From: JAUMBM01 sp964441755
GTDB lineage: Bacteria; Bacteroidota; Bacteroidia; Chitinophagales; Saprospiraceae
NCBI GenBank assembly: GCA_964441755.1
Contig: CAYTVG010000025.1
Location: 1-46,310, forward strand
Reading direction: 5' to 3'
DNA: 46,310 nucleotides
The notes under the pieces were generated by a model. The model was not told where the DNA came from and searched no databases. It saw nothing but the letters and a program-made list of their open reading frames with translations. This document shows positions 7,189 through 16,672 of the stretch, one piece after another (positions within the stretch are counted from its first letter, which is position 1; every line of letters starts with the position of its first letter). The position numbers and the translations under genes were made by a program.

Positions 7189-8511
7189 ATGACAGATAAT
7201 GTTCTGAAAATTGACCTGCCCTCAGGCGTTACTGTCGCGTATACAGATACCGGTGAGTACCGGGAGGCTGTACATCCGTTGGTGTTTATTCACGGGCTGG
7301 GCAGCACCCACCGGGTATGGGACTGTAATCTTGCTGTACTATCGCCCCATTTTCGATGCCTTGCACTGGATTTGCCCGGCTACGGGCAGTCACCGCCCCC
7401 CCGGCAGCCCATTACACTTACTTTTTATGCACAAACAATCCATAACTTTCTGCAAGCGCTGGGCATAGCCGAATACATACTTGTCGGGCACAGCATGGGT
7501 GGGCAGGTTATCCTGCGCGGACTGGTTGCAGGCATATTGGAGCCAGCCAAGGTCATCCTGTTTGCCCCGGCGGGTTTTGAGCAATTCAGTGAATGGGAAC
7601 GACAGTCCCTGCTCAATCTCAACAAGCCCGGTTTGTTGCTTGCCCAGACGCCCCAACAGATTCGCAGAAATTTCGCCTATAATTTTTTCAGGCTACCCGA
7701 AAATGCGCAGCCGTTGCTTGAAAAAAGATTGCTGCTCATGCGCGACGGAAAGACATATCTTGCGTATCTTCAGACTATTATAGCCTGCGTGCAGGCAATG
7801 CTTACTGAGCCCGTCTACGAACAATTAGGCAGCATCCGTTGCCCAAGCTGTATATTTTTTGGCGAAGAAGACCGGCTCATTCCCAATAGGTTCCTGCATC
7901 CCAAGGACAGCCCGGCCAGCATTGCGCACCAAGGGGCCAGTGCTATCCCCGGCAGCAAGCTTGTCATTTTCCCCCAAGCGGGGCATTTTGTGCAGTGGGA
8001 AAAAGCGCAGGAGGCGGGCAGCATCATCCGGCAGTTTGCCGGTGATGCAGACCCCATGCAGGCGGGCAGCAGGACACAGCAACTCATACAGCAGTTTATA
8101 GCAGCCATTTTGCAACACCAACCGCAAGCCATTGATGAGCTATATGCCAATGACGCTGTTTACCACAACTCACTCATCGGTCAGCTCGATAAAGCTGCTG
8201 CCCTGCGCTGGTGGAGCTGGCTTTGCCGTCCCGAGCATCAGCTATCTTTTCGCTACAGAATAACAGCCACCGACGAGCACCTATGCAGGCTTGTGTGGGT
8301 ATTGGAACTCCAATGCCACGGATACCTGGTTCAGCTACCGGGTGAATCCAAGCTGTCCATAGCAGCACAAAAAATTGTCAACCATCGCGATAATTTCAGT
8401 CCCTGGCAGTTGAGCCGACAAACCGGGGGCTACTTCCGGCGAGTAGCCGGCTGGCTACTCGGCTGGACAAGCTGGTACCAGCAATGGTTTTGGAAAAATT
8501 TACAGGCATGA
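7189..8511 (+). CDS. Alpha/beta hydrolase fused to an NTF2/SnoaL-like domain
   Basis: Residues 1-285 are an alpha/beta hydrolase: oxyanion HGLG (35-38), nucleophile elbow GHSMGG with Ser102, acid Asp228 in GEEDRLIPN, and His266 in QAGHFVQWE. Residues about 295-410 form a second domain starting TQQLIQQFIAAIL and including YANDAVYHNSLIG, the pattern of NTF2-like/SnoaL folds (ester cyclase or ketosteroid isomerase relatives). The hydrolase half is clearly paralogous to the gene at 32105-32962: both carry the triad at identical residue numbers and share PAGFE, NF-RLP/NFYRFP and the xDxLIPNRxLHP block. The natural substrate is unknown; an ester or lactone is likely. It lies 101 bp after the symporter on the same strand and may be co-transcribed. 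A near-palindrome (TTGTAATAATTACAA, 7125-7139) lies in the gap. Confidence 0.8.
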   Translation: MTDNVLKIDLPSGVTVAYTDTGEYREAVHPLVFIHGLGSTHRVWDCNLAVLSPHFRCLALDLPGYGQSPPPRQPITLTFYAQTIHNFLQALGIAEYILVGHSMGGQVILRGLVAGILEPAKVILFAPAGFEQFSEWERQSLLNLNKPGLLLAQTPQQIRRNFAYNFFRLPENAQPLLEKRLLLMRDGKTYLAYLQTIIACVQAMLTEPVYEQLGSIRCPSCIFFGEEDRLIPNRFLHPKDSPASIAHQGASAIPGSKLVIFPQAGHFVQWEKAQEAGSIIRQFAGDADPMQAGSRTQQLIQQFIAAILQHQPQAIDELYANDAVYHNSLIGQLDKAAALRWWSWLCRPEHQLSFRYRITATDEHLCRLVWVLELQCHGYLVQLPGESKLSIAAQKIVNHRDNFSPWQLSRQTGGYFRRVAGWLLGWTSWYQQWFWKNLQA

Positions 8512-8524
8512 TGAGGATTATTTT

Positions 8525-8568
8525 GCAGCCTGCTGTTCGGCGGCCTTAGCCACCGAACAGCAGGCTGC
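8525..8568. terminator. Hairpin between convergent genes
   Basis: Perfect 16-bp arms (8525-8540 and 8553-8568), with an inner GGC/GCC, sit between the convergent hydrolase and DUF1624 genes. No strong T-run follows on either strand, so termination may be weak or assisted. Confidence 0.6.
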
Positions 8569-8594
8569 TTAGGGGCTCAATTTTCAGAGGCGGG

Positions 8595-9755
8595 TCAATT
8601 GGCTTTTTTAAGACGCCTCCCAAGCTTCCTGATCGGCGAAATCAATTCATCTATCACACTGTCTATGCGTGGATAAAGCCACTTCCTGATATCATCGATA
8701 AAGTATATCAAGACTACAAAAGAAGATACAAATAACAAAGCGCCCAGTGCGCTGGCCCAAGGGCCGAGATTGCGCGTAAAAAAGGTATTGATACCGATAC
8801 CGAACCAAGTGCCAAATAAAATAACATAGTGTGCGGCGTAAATGGTCAGCGTCTCGCTACCTACCTTAGTCACCAGCGGAGGAACAGTACGCAGGCGTCC
8901 TATACCCCAGATAAAAATAGCCACGGTAACCAGCACATGCCCCAACCGCCATAAGACTCCATTAGCATACGCTACTGTCTGGAAATTTATCCAGCCGGTC
9001 AACTGATAGCCCAGCATCAGTATTTCGTAGATCCGGGTGCTGATGATCAGCCCCAGTACGAGCATAGCTGCAGGAAACCAGTAACTGAAGGCCCATTGCG
9101 GTCGCAGGTGCATGAGCTGCCCCAGCGCGCCCCCAATGAAAGTGTAGCCAACCCAGGGGATGAGTGTGAAGACAGAGCCATGTGTCCGGGTAAAATAGTT
9201 GGCAGCCCATACAGGCCAATGCGACCAATCGTGTGCCTTCACAGAAGGATTAAACAGAAAAACCAGTAAGCCCGAAACCAGTAACAACAACCAGAAAGGC
9301 AGTCGACTTAGCTGATGCAGGCCATACAACAGGATCAGCGATACCAGTGCGAGACCTATACAATGCAGTACGTCCACCACCAGATATGATTGAAAAAACC
9401 AGCCAAATAAAAGGCCTAATAAATTGACTTTCAGAAAATAACCAAGAAAAACCAAAAAAAAGCCCCGCCGGATACCCTTTTTTACCCTGTAATTTTGCCA
9501 GAAAACCCGGCCATCTTTCATTAGTAGGTACACGAATACAAGTCCTGTAGTCGTGAAAAACACAGGTGCTGTGAGCCCCCGCATGAAATGCCAGAGGCTG
9601 TACACCCAGCTTTCGGGTTGCCGATAGTATGGGTCGAGAGTAGTATCAACAAAATGCCCCTGCAGCATCATAAGGATGGCAAAAGCCCGCAACACATCGA
9701 TAAACTGTATGCGTCCCGGCTTGACAGCGGCCGAATTTTCAAGTGTTTGGCTCAC
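8595..9755 (-). CDS. DUF1624/HGSNAT-like integral membrane acyltransferase
   Basis: This polytopic membrane protein of about 386 residues starts with the signature RIQFIDVLRAFAILMMLQGH, as in DUF1624/YeiB and heparan-alpha-glucosaminide N-acetyltransferase-like proteins, which move acetyl or acyl groups across membranes. About ten hydrophobic segments follow, and the C-terminus is basic (RKLGRRLKKAN). The frame is open back to an ATG at 10055, but that would overlap the upstream acyl-CoA synthetase by 197 bp and add a non-hydrophobic, Cys/Arg-rich tail. I therefore prefer the GTG at 9755 (VSQTLENSAAV). An ATG at 9896 is the alternative, with a 38-bp overlap. Its place behind an acyl-CoA synthetase suggests lipid or glycan acylation; the acceptor is unknown. 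Confidence 0.75.
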   Translation of the reverse strand: MSQTLENSAAVKPGRIQFIDVLRAFAILMMLQGHFVDTTLDPYYRQPESWVYSLWHFMRGLTAPVFFTTTGLVFVYLLMKDGRVFWQNYRVKKGIRRGFFLVFLGYFLKVNLLGLLFGWFFQSYLVVDVLHCIGLALVSLILLYGLHQLSRLPFWLLLLVSGLLVFLFNPSVKAHDWSHWPVWAANYFTRTHGSVFTLIPWVGYTFIGGALGQLMHLRPQWAFSYWFPAAMLVLGLIISTRIYEILMLGYQLTGWINFQTVAYANGVLWRLGHVLVTVAIFIWGIGRLRTVPPLVTKVGSETLTIYAAHYVILFGTWFGIGINTFFTRNLGPWASALGALLFVSSFVVLIYFIDDIRKWLYPRIDSVIDELISPIRKLGRRLKKAN

Positions 9756-9858
9756 GAATAGTTGGTACGTGCGATGAAAAAAAAATGGGCACCCAAAAGT
9801 CAACACAAATGTAGGCAATCCCCACAATTTACACCATACCCCTACCCAACTACCAAAC

Positions 9859-11352
9859 TCACCGCAGCATTTTGCGATTGATTTTTCCCGTATCATTCTT
9901 GGGTAGTGCCTCCATAAAGGTAAGGTATTTGGGCACTTTATACTTAGCAAGTCGCTCCGTACAATGCTGCAGCAACGCTTCAGCTGGCGCCTCTGCCCCC
10001 GGCCGCAGCACCACAAAAGCGTGCCCGACTTCCCCCCATTTTTCGTCAGCAACACCCACTACGGCTACCTCTGCAATCGCCTCATGGCTCATCAAAATCC
10101 GTTCAACTTCAGCCGGGTATACATTTTCGCCGCCTGAAATAAACATATTTTTAATGCGATCGACCACGTAGATGTAGTCATCCGCATCGCGCCGCACCAT
10201 ATCGCCTGTACGAAACCAGCCCGCTGTAAATGCCCTGTTGGTTTCTTCTGGTCTGCGCCAGTAACCCGGCGTAGTCATGGGCCCCCGCAGCCAAAGTTCT
10301 CCCGGCATATCTGGTCCGACCTCCTCACCTGCTGCATCTACAATACGCGTTTCCACATAAAAATTAGCCCGCCCAATAGAACCCTTCTTGGCGATGGCAT
10401 CGTCTTGATGCAAGCTGGTGAGATTAGGACCCACCTCTGTCATACCATACCCCTGTCGAATGGGAACCCCTTTGGCATGATACTGCTCAATCAGCGGAAT
10501 GGGCATAGCTTCCCCGCCAACGATGATGTAGCGGAGGCTGCTGATGTCCGTCTGCTCAAATGCCGGCTGGTCGGCCATCATTTTGAGCATAGTAGGCACC
10601 CCCATAAACAAGCTGGGAGCTTCGGACTCGAGCAGGCCCAAAACAGCAGCCGCATCAAATTTTTTCATCAGGCACACATACCCGCCATGGTGCAGGAAGG
10701 GCGTAAGCAACACATTCCAGCCCCCCGTATGAAAGGGCGGCATACATACAATTGTTCGACTTTCCTGATTGACAATCAAACTCATAGCCGTATTAATACT
10801 ATTCCAGAAGAGCATTTTGTGCGTATACAATGCTCCTTTGGGGAAGCCCGTTGTACCAGACGTGTAGAGTAAAAAAATCGGATGATCCTCCTCCAGCGCA
10901 GGAAAAGCAACAGGACTCAGAGAAGTGCTCAAAGGTTCTCTGGCCAGCCAGGCCGCAAGGGTTTCCAGTGGCCAGTGCTTTGCACCGGGCTGAAACCATT
11001 GCGTCTGGCGGAGAGACTGAAAAAATTTTTCCTCCCAAATCAGCAGTGAGGGTTGGCTGTCGCTGAGGATAAAATCCAGCTCTGCTGCTGTCAGCCGGTA
11101 GTTGAGGGGTACAATAGTGAACCCCGCCTTCTGCGCAGCAGCAAAAAGCGTTATGTACTCCAGACAATACTCGGCCAGCACCGCGATACGGTCACCCTTT
11201 TGCAGTCCATAGACGTCTGCCAGTTGATGTACCAGGGCGGCAGCCAGTCTGTCGAGTGATGCATAGGTTAGTTCCCTGCCAGTTTCAAATTCTTTGACAG
11301 CTATTTTGTAGGGACTGTAGCGAGCCCAGCGGGCGGTCCAATCTGTTTGCAT
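9859..11352 (-). CDS. Acyl-CoA synthetase (AMP-forming, FadD-like)
   Basis: A 497-residue member of the ANL superfamily that should activate a carboxylic acid with ATP to the acyl-AMP and then the CoA thioester. Visible motifs are the P-loop YTSGTTGFPKG (163-173), the A5-type QGYGMTE, the ATP/ribose-binding GWFRTGD, the hinge DRIKNMFISGGENVYPAEVE, and the C-terminal catalytic Lys in NDTGKINRK. Length is standard for medium/long-chain or aromatic acid CoA ligases; chain length cannot be read off the sequence. The FabH-like gene lies upstream on the same strand, separated by the palindromic element at 11404-11556. Confidence 0.9.
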   Translation of the reverse strand: MQTDWTARWARYSPYKIAVKEFETGRELTYASLDRLAAALVHQLADVYGLQKGDRIAVLAEYCLEYITLFAAAQKAGFTIVPLNYRLTAAELDFILSDSQPSLLIWEEKFFQSLRQTQWFQPGAKHWPLETLAAWLAREPLSTSLSPVAFPALEEDHPIFLLYTSGTTGFPKGALYTHKMLFWNSINTAMSLIVNQESRTIVCMPPFHTGGWNVLLTPFLHHGGYVCLMKKFDAAAVLGLLESEAPSLFMGVPTMLKMMADQPAFEQTDISSLRYIIVGGEAMPIPLIEQYHAKGVPIRQGYGMTEVGPNLTSLHQDDAIAKKGSIGRANFYVETRIVDAAGEEVGPDMPGELWLRGPMTTPGYWRRPEETNRAFTAGWFRTGDMVRRDADDYIYVVDRIKNMFISGGENVYPAEVERILMSHEAIAEVAVVGVADEKWGEVGHAFVVLRPGAEAPAEALLQHCTERLAKYKVPKYLTFMEALPKNDTGKINRKMLR

Positions 11353-11403
11353 ACCCTTTGGTATATTGGGTTGGGAGAAAATCAGTACTGTGTTAACTGC
11401 TTG

Positions 11404-11556
11404 ACACGTATTCGGGCTTTTCTGCCGGCGGTAAAAAGCGGTAACTTGTCGTGTCTTTTTACTTTTGGAGGTGCATAGCCGGTGCTATGTGCCCCTTAAA
11501 AATAAATCCGCACAAAAAAACTGCTTTGCGCCCGGCAGAAAATCTCGAGCACGCTC
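11404..11556. repeat. Palindromic interspersed element, copy A
   Basis: A ~150-bp structured element. Its left part (CGTATTCGGGCTTTTCTGCC... to GGCGG, 11408-11431) and right part (GCCCGGCAGAAAATCTCGAG, then CACGCTC, 11529-11556) are imperfect inverted repeats, and a central hairpin has CATAGC/GCTATG arms (11474-11489). Copy B at 27088-27220 has the same layout, the same TTTCT-CCGGCGG and CCCGGCAGAAA-TCTC-CACGCTC ends, and the same orientation. In copy A the right end touches the stop codon of the FabH-like gene. It could be a non-autonomous mobile element or a structured RNA/regulatory element. Confidence 0.65.
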
Positions 11557-11557
11557 T

Positions 11558-12547
11558 TTATAATCGGACGGCTGCTGCAGCAAATGCGAGCCCCCCTCCT
11601 GAACCAATAAAATAAAGCAAGTCATTCTGCTTAATCTTGCTCTTCTCCCAGGCATCGTTGAGTGCCATAGGAATGCAGGCCGATCCAGTGTAGCCATACT
11701 GGTGCATGATGGTATGTGCGCGATCACGTGGCAGCTGCAGCATATCCAGGGTTTCCCAGATGCTATTGATATTTATCTGTGTGATAAAGAACTGATCAAC
11801 CTGCTCCGGGCTGACGCCTGTTCGTTCGCTCAGGTAAAGAATCAGTTCACTCCATTTTTGCGGATTAAGTTCTTTGGGAAATTTACGCACGAACTGCAGC
11901 AGGTGTTTTTTTTCGTCCAGCACCGCCTGTGTGATGGGTTGTTTCGCTGCCCCTGCATAGATACCCATCCATTCGTTGTACTGCCCTTCCGTAAGCAGCT
12001 TACTGGCAAGCACCCCCCGCCTGGTTGCATGCTTGTCGCTTCGCAAAATAACGGCACCGGCCCCGTCAGCAAAAAGCGTCACTGTTTTTTTATCCTCCAT
12101 ATTGAGGTACTTACTCATGTTGTAAGCACCGATCACCAGTACATGCTGGTATTGCTCATCAGCGCGGATATACTTGGCACCTATATCCAGGGCTGTAACA
12201 AAACCAGCACAAGCCGTATTAATATCAAAGGTGCCCGCTCTTACTGCACCAAGCCGATGCTGCAAAACAGAAGCCGTGGAAGGCGAAACAAACTCCGGCG
12301 TGTCTGTAGAGATAATGATCAGGTCAATTTGTTCCGCCCTGATACCAGCTCTTTCCATTGCCTGCCGGGCGGCTGCCTCTGCCAGGTCAGCCGTTGATTC
12401 ATGGGGGGTAGTCCAGCGTCTTTCATAAATATGAACATTATCGCGCAGCCAGGTATCTACATCTTCTCCCAATAATTCATTGAAATAACTGTTGGGGATC
12501 ACTTGCGCGGGCGCATAAGCACCGCTGGAAATGAGGATCGCGTTCAT
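11558..12547 (-). CDS. FabH-like ketoacyl synthase III with altered catalytic residues
   Basis: A 329-residue thiolase-fold protein. The nucleophile Cys113 sits in NTACAGF, and the glycine-rich C-terminal FIGSGGGLAFAAAAVRL fits the KAS III family. Normal FabH uses Cys-His-Asn. Here the VPHQAN position reads ITQINI (Gln257 instead of His), and the HGNTSAASVP position reads YGYTGSACIP (Tyr286 instead of Asn). Loss of both should abolish decarboxylative condensation by the usual mechanism, while acyl transfer to Cys may remain. It may therefore be an acyltransferase or a special KAS III paralogue acting with the downstream acyl-CoA synthetase. It is unlikely to be the housekeeping fabH. Confidence 0.8.
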   Translation of the reverse strand: MNAILISSGAYAPAQVIPNSYFNELLGEDVDTWLRDNVHIYERRWTTPHESTADLAEAAARQAMERAGIRAEQIDLIIISTDTPEFVSPSTASVLQHRLGAVRAGTFDINTACAGFVTALDIGAKYIRADEQYQHVLVIGAYNMSKYLNMEDKKTVTLFADGAGAVILRSDKHATRRGVLASKLLTEGQYNEWMGIYAGAAKQPITQAVLDEKKHLLQFVRKFPKELNPQKWSELILYLSERTGVSPEQVDQFFITQININSIWETLDMLQLPRDRAHTIMHQYGYTGSACIPMALNDAWEKSKIKQNDLLYFIGSGGGLAFAAAAVRL

Positions 12548-12566
12548 CCGGTAATTTGGTTGTTAT

Positions 12567-12606
12567 ACAAAAAGGGGGTGAATGTGTGAAGAACACCCAT
12601 TCACCC
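12567..12606 (-). terminator. Terminator of the TonB receptor gene
   Basis: Stem GGGTGAATG/CATTCACCC (arms 12576-12584 and 12598-12606), followed on the minus strand by CCTTTTTG. A second hairpin (TGACGGA/TCCGTCA, about 12655-12693) lies between it and the receptor stop codon. The position just upstream of the FabH-like start suggests that gene has its own promoter. Confidence 0.6.
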
Positions 12607-12700
12607 GCCTTGTTCGATCAGTTTTGGTTGCAATACTGATAGTTATTATGATTGCTGACGGAAATTCTTTTGGGGTGCCCCCGGTATCCGTCAACAGCAC

Positions 12701-15370
12701 TTACTTCTTAGGTGCAGGCAGATTGACCTTCACCTCCAGTGAATACAATGGCCTAATCACAGGAGAGCCAACGAATTCGCGTACTTCCTGATTCAGCACA
12801 TTGCCCACCTGACCGGCTACTGTCAGGTAATCATTGACTTTGTAGCCAACACTCAGATCGAGGTTGAAGAACCCACCCAGTGGTCCATAGTTGAATGAAC
12901 GGCCAACGCGTGCATTTTCAAGTACAGGAGAGCCGCCATAGATCAGCGCAGGATTGGCAGCAGCCGCCACGTTGATACCGGAGAAGAAATCGTAGGAGCT
13001 CACCCAGCGGCCAAAAGCAGAGAAGAACAATTTGTTCTTATTGTAGTTAAGGCCTAAGCTCAACTTGTGCGTTGGCGTATTGATAGCCAAGTCATTGGCA
13101 TCCACTTTGCCACTGCGGTTACCATCATTCGCCAGATCAAGGGAGTCGATAGCATAGTCGAACCAAGAGTAGTTAACCACTGCACTGAGGCTACTGTTGA
13201 ACATATAGGTCAGAGACAGATCTGCACCATACGTATTCACCTGACCGAAATTGGCATAGGTCAGGATAACGTCTGCACCGTTCTGACCATTGGGCAGTGC
13301 TGTTACCGTTGTGATTTCACTCAATGGCTGGCTGCCACGCTCTGTCACATAACCTTTGATACGCGGGATAACCGGCGTAGCGGGGTTGCCGTCGTGGTCG
13401 AAGAACTCGCGGTCAGGTGCTGCCTGAATGGCAGGACTCAGGAAATTTTCTGACCAGTTGTAGTAGGCATTCACATCTACATACAGCTTGTCGCTGAGGC
13501 GACCTTTATAGCCAGCCTCCAGCGTGCGGATTTTTTCTACCTGCAGCGCTTCAACCTCGTAGCGCCCAACTTCCTGATTGGTGACCACATCGATTTCAGT
13601 CACGGAGAAGCCCTCACCATTGCCCAGCAGCAGGCCACCAAAGAGGTTACCCGACAGATTGAGGATAGTCGGTGCAGCAATACCCTGGCCGTAGGTCAGG
13701 CGGAAGGAACCATTGTTGTCAAAATACACCAGTGCCGCCTTAGGGATGAAGTTGAAGCCATACAAATCGTGGTTGTCGGCACGCGCAGCAACTACTGCCT
13801 TAAATTTCTGTCCCAGTTTGTAGTCCAGTTGTGCATAACCGCCCAGCTGACCGATTACGATATCTTCGATGACACCATCTTTGTTGCGGTCGAGCAGGTA
13901 GGTACCATTACTGTTAGCACGATCCTGCTGATACTGCACACCCGCGATATAGCTGAGCTGCTGACCGATCTTGTTGTTGTACTGCGCTTCAGCATTGAGG
14001 CGGCGAGACTGGTCCTGGAAGAGCGCCCCGCGGTTGAGTGCAAGACCGCCTCCGGGGAAGCCCGGAATCGCGAGCCACTGCTCGCCGAAAGAGCGTGCAC
14101 GCGCCTCTTCCTGCGTAAAGCCTGCATTGACGAACGACTGATAGTTGACCGTGCGCTGGTTCATGGCAAAAGTAGAGTCTGTCTTACTCCAGGTATGGTA
14201 GACCTGTGCAAAGACCCGGGGAGATACATAGCGAGCCTGCAGCCAGTGAATCTGCCAGTCACGGATCTGGTTGCGTCCGGCATTGGTATTACCGATATTG
14301 TTGCTGTTGCTACCACCGTAGGCCAGGATAATATCATTGTTGGCCTTAGGCGTATAGTACAGTTGCGCCTCACCGCGAAGAGAATTAAAGCCATAATCAG
14401 GACGGCGCTCACCCTCGTTATCGAAAGCAGAACCCAGCTCAGGGAAACCAACTACACCGATGTAAACAGAATCAGAGAACGGAAATTCCTGACCCGCCGT
14501 GTACTCACCGCTCACCTTAAAAGCCACCTTATCGCTCAGCTTAGAAGCATGGCGGAAGCGGGCAGAAAGCGCGTGAGGATTTTCGCCAAAAAGCCCCCCA
14601 TCCAGTGCTGAAGTAGCGCCCAGCGCTACGGTTGTACCCTGGCTGGTACGAGGATCTTTAGTGATGGTATTCAGCAAGCCATTGTGTGCGTTGGGGCCAA
14701 AAAGTGCCGAAGAAGGCCCCAGCACCACCTCTATCCGCTCGATATCCTCCTTCACAGTCGTACTCAGGGCTCCCAGCGGAAGGCCGGTAGCCACCAGCGA
14801 AGAAAAACGACCGTCATTGATCTGCAGGTTTTTGGGGTTGAATGCACTGTTGAAGCCGCGGGCATTGACACCAACACCCAGGATACCCGAGCGCACATAG
14901 TCTACACCCTTCTGTCGGCCCAGCAACTCCGCCACATTGAAGCTGGGCAGTTCACTGATGGCCTTGGCACCGATTACAGAGATGGTAGCCGGAGCATTGG
15001 TAATTTTCTCTGCCTGACGGGAAGCCGAGACAACGATTTCCTCAGCAATCAGAGAACCTTCCGACAGCGAAAAATCGGCTGTTACTGTCTCTCCTGCCTT
15101 AACGCTGATGCTGCGGCTTGCAGTCTCGTAGCCGAGGTAAGAAACCTCCAGCGTGAGTGTGCCTGCCTGCACTTGCAGCGTGTACATACCATCAGCATCC
15201 GAAGCGGTACCTGCACTCGTACCTACGACCAGCAGGCTCGCGCCTGTCAGCGGGGCTCCGCCTGTGTCAGTTACCTTACCTTTGATTGTGGCATTCTGTG
15301 CCAGCAGCGATGCGCCGCTACACAGCAACAGCGCCAGGGCAAGAACAAAAGCGGTAAAATTGCTTTTCAT
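12701..15370 (-). CDS. TonB-dependent outer-membrane receptor
   Basis: An 889-residue receptor that should import an unknown ligand across the outer membrane with TonB/ExbBD energy. Order of parts: signal peptide ending LLAQ (1-25); carboxypeptidase-regulatory-like domain (about 26-105, ATIKGKVTDTGGAPLTGASL and SYLGYE); plug (about 110-238, from EEIVVSASRQAEK through IERIEVVLGPSSALFGPNAH); then a beta-barrel to the C-terminus. It lacks a SusD partner, so it is not a SusC/SusD glycan system; the plug resembles siderophore or vitamin receptors. Within the barrel, DRNKDGVIED looks like an EF-hand-type loop. It is followed by a terminator, and the small barrel gene upstream is 291 bp away, so it is probably transcribed alone. 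Confidence 0.9.
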   Translation of the reverse strand: MKSNFTAFVLALALLLCSGASLLAQNATIKGKVTDTGGAPLTGASLLVVGTSAGTASDADGMYTLQVQAGTLTLEVSYLGYETASRSISVKAGETVTADFSLSEGSLIAEEIVVSASRQAEKITNAPATISVIGAKAISELPSFNVAELLGRQKGVDYVRSGILGVGVNARGFNSAFNPKNLQINDGRFSSLVATGLPLGALSTTVKEDIERIEVVLGPSSALFGPNAHNGLLNTITKDPRTSQGTTVALGATSALDGGLFGENPHALSARFRHASKLSDKVAFKVSGEYTAGQEFPFSDSVYIGVVGFPELGSAFDNEGERRPDYGFNSLRGEAQLYYTPKANNDIILAYGGSNSNNIGNTNAGRNQIRDWQIHWLQARYVSPRVFAQVYHTWSKTDSTFAMNQRTVNYQSFVNAGFTQEEARARSFGEQWLAIPGFPGGGLALNRGALFQDQSRRLNAEAQYNNKIGQQLSYIAGVQYQQDRANSNGTYLLDRNKDGVIEDIVIGQLGGYAQLDYKLGQKFKAVVAARADNHDLYGFNFIPKAALVYFDNNGSFRLTYGQGIAAPTILNLSGNLFGGLLLGNGEGFSVTEIDVVTNQEVGRYEVEALQVEKIRTLEAGYKGRLSDKLYVDVNAYYNWSENFLSPAIQAAPDREFFDHDGNPATPVIPRIKGYVTERGSQPLSEITTVTALPNGQNGADVILTYANFGQVNTYGADLSLTYMFNSSLSAVVNYSWFDYAIDSLDLANDGNRSGKVDANDLAINTPTHKLSLGLNYNKNKLFFSAFGRWVSSYDFFSGINVAAAANPALIYGGSPVLENARVGRSFNYGPLGGFFNLDLSVGYKVNDYLTVAGQVGNVLNQEVREFVGSPVIRPLYSLEVKVNLPAPKK

Positions 15371-15661
15371 ACTTTACAATAATTTGGTAGACAAATTTGG
15401 TGTTGATTCGCCAAAAGCACAGTTCTGCACTTTAGACATGCCAAGCTACTGCCTGCGCAAGGATTGAAAAAATTTTACCGCAACTTCAAACCACCTGACT
15501 GATTTTTGGCAAAAGCCACAAAAAGCCAAATAACTTTTTGTTTTTCAAGCCATTGAAATATGAAAAACAGGGGTTGACTGAAAATTAGTTTCAATCTGAA
15601 ATATCATATAAAACCCACAAAACCAAGGCAAAAACTATACACTTTCGAGCATAGACTGATG

Positions 15662-16219
15662 TCAGAAATTGTAAGTAAACCCAAATCTGTAGTCAAAGGG
15701 GGATTGGATGGTATTGACCGGCAGTGTGAGGTTGTAGGTTATCATCACTTCCGTACCCCAACCGCTCCCTCTGCTGGTCGTATAGCCAAGCCCCACGTAG
15801 GCGTTGGCTCTGTTGAGCCTGAACACCTCCGCATTGGAGTCTACAAAAGGCTGGCTTTCATAGATATACTCGCCCTGCACAAACAGATTTCTGGCAACCC
15901 GGGCTCTGCCAAAAACACCTGCGGCCAGAGTGGCTGTATTCACCCGATTGACATCACCTCCCAGATCTCGTATGCCGATATTATTGTATACGATAGTCGC
16001 ACGAGGACCCATGCTGAAGATATCATTGATCTTGTAGCCTACCATCGGGGAGACCCCAAACTGAAACTGGCTAAAACTGTTGGAGGCCGAAAATCCCAAA
16101 ATCGCGTTTCCGCCATACCAAAGTCTGTTCATCCAGTCCGCATTTACTGCATCGCGCTGTGCGCTTGCCAGCTGTATCAATGACAAGAACGCAACCATGG
16201 TCACGAGATATTTTTTCAT
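15662..16219 (-). CDS. Small outer-membrane beta-barrel protein
   Basis: 185 residues with a signal peptide (MKKYLVTMVAFLSLIQLASAQ), followed by alternating amphipathic strands and a terminal aromatic residue (DYRFGFTYNF), the pattern of an 8-stranded OmpA/OmpW-like barrel. NDIFSMGPRATIVYNN and RNLFVQGEYIYE are typical strand segments. Function is unknown. The 291-bp gap to the downstream TonB receptor contains no gene and no clear terminator. Confidence 0.7.
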   Translation of the reverse strand: MKKYLVTMVAFLSLIQLASAQRDAVNADWMNRLWYGGNAILGFSASNSFSQFQFGVSPMVGYKINDIFSMGPRATIVYNNIGIRDLGGDVNRVNTATLAAGVFGRARVARNLFVQGEYIYESQPFVDSNAEVFRLNRANAYVGLGYTTSRGSGWGTEVMITYNLTLPVNTIQSPFDYRFGFTYNF

Positions 16220-16672
16220 AATTTCTGTTTTTTACCGGTCAGGCCGGATATTTTGTATAAATAACAATCCTGTCTTCCATCTGCTTTACAGCATTGTCTG
16301 CCGTTTATCGTTGTACATCCCAAACATGGTCTAAGAGCAAGCGCCGGTAACTTTTGTACAATACGCGACACAAAAACAACTGTTGGTAAAAATACTGAAC
16401 GAAATGTGGTTCATCTGTATTTCAATAGTATTATCCATGGTACTTTTGCGCTACATTCCTTTACAGGAGCGCATTTTGAACCAACAAATATTTTGTACCA
16501 CAGGCGCAAACCCTTCGTTCCCATGATTGTTTTTCCCGACAGACGCGCGTAATTGCTGATGTAAACCCTGGCCTGTACAGTCGGTCCATACTGGCTAAGA
16601 CCGTAACAGCCAATTGTTGGCTGAGAGCCATGACCAAACGATTACATTGATTATTTACACCCATATCTGGCT
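16220..16672. other. Divergent intergenic region
   Basis: This 453-bp region separates the divergent barrel and metalloprotease genes. It holds a TACTTTTG -7 box (16441-16448) for the protease, which would give a leader of about 220 nt. No gene is seen. Confidence 0.5.
16441..16448 (+). promoter_or_regulatory. Candidate -7 box for the metalloprotease
   Basis: TACTTTTG matches TAnnTTTG, but no good -33 TTG is found upstream, and the implied leader is long. Confidence 0.3.

Noticed and set aside
9756..10055. Longer N-terminus for the DUF1624 protein
   Set aside because: It would overlap the acyl-CoA synthetase by 197 bp and encode a Cys/Arg-rich segment that the family does not have.
13769..14611. 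280-codon frame antisense to the first TonB receptor
   Set aside because: Shadow frame, compositionally odd and without any motif.
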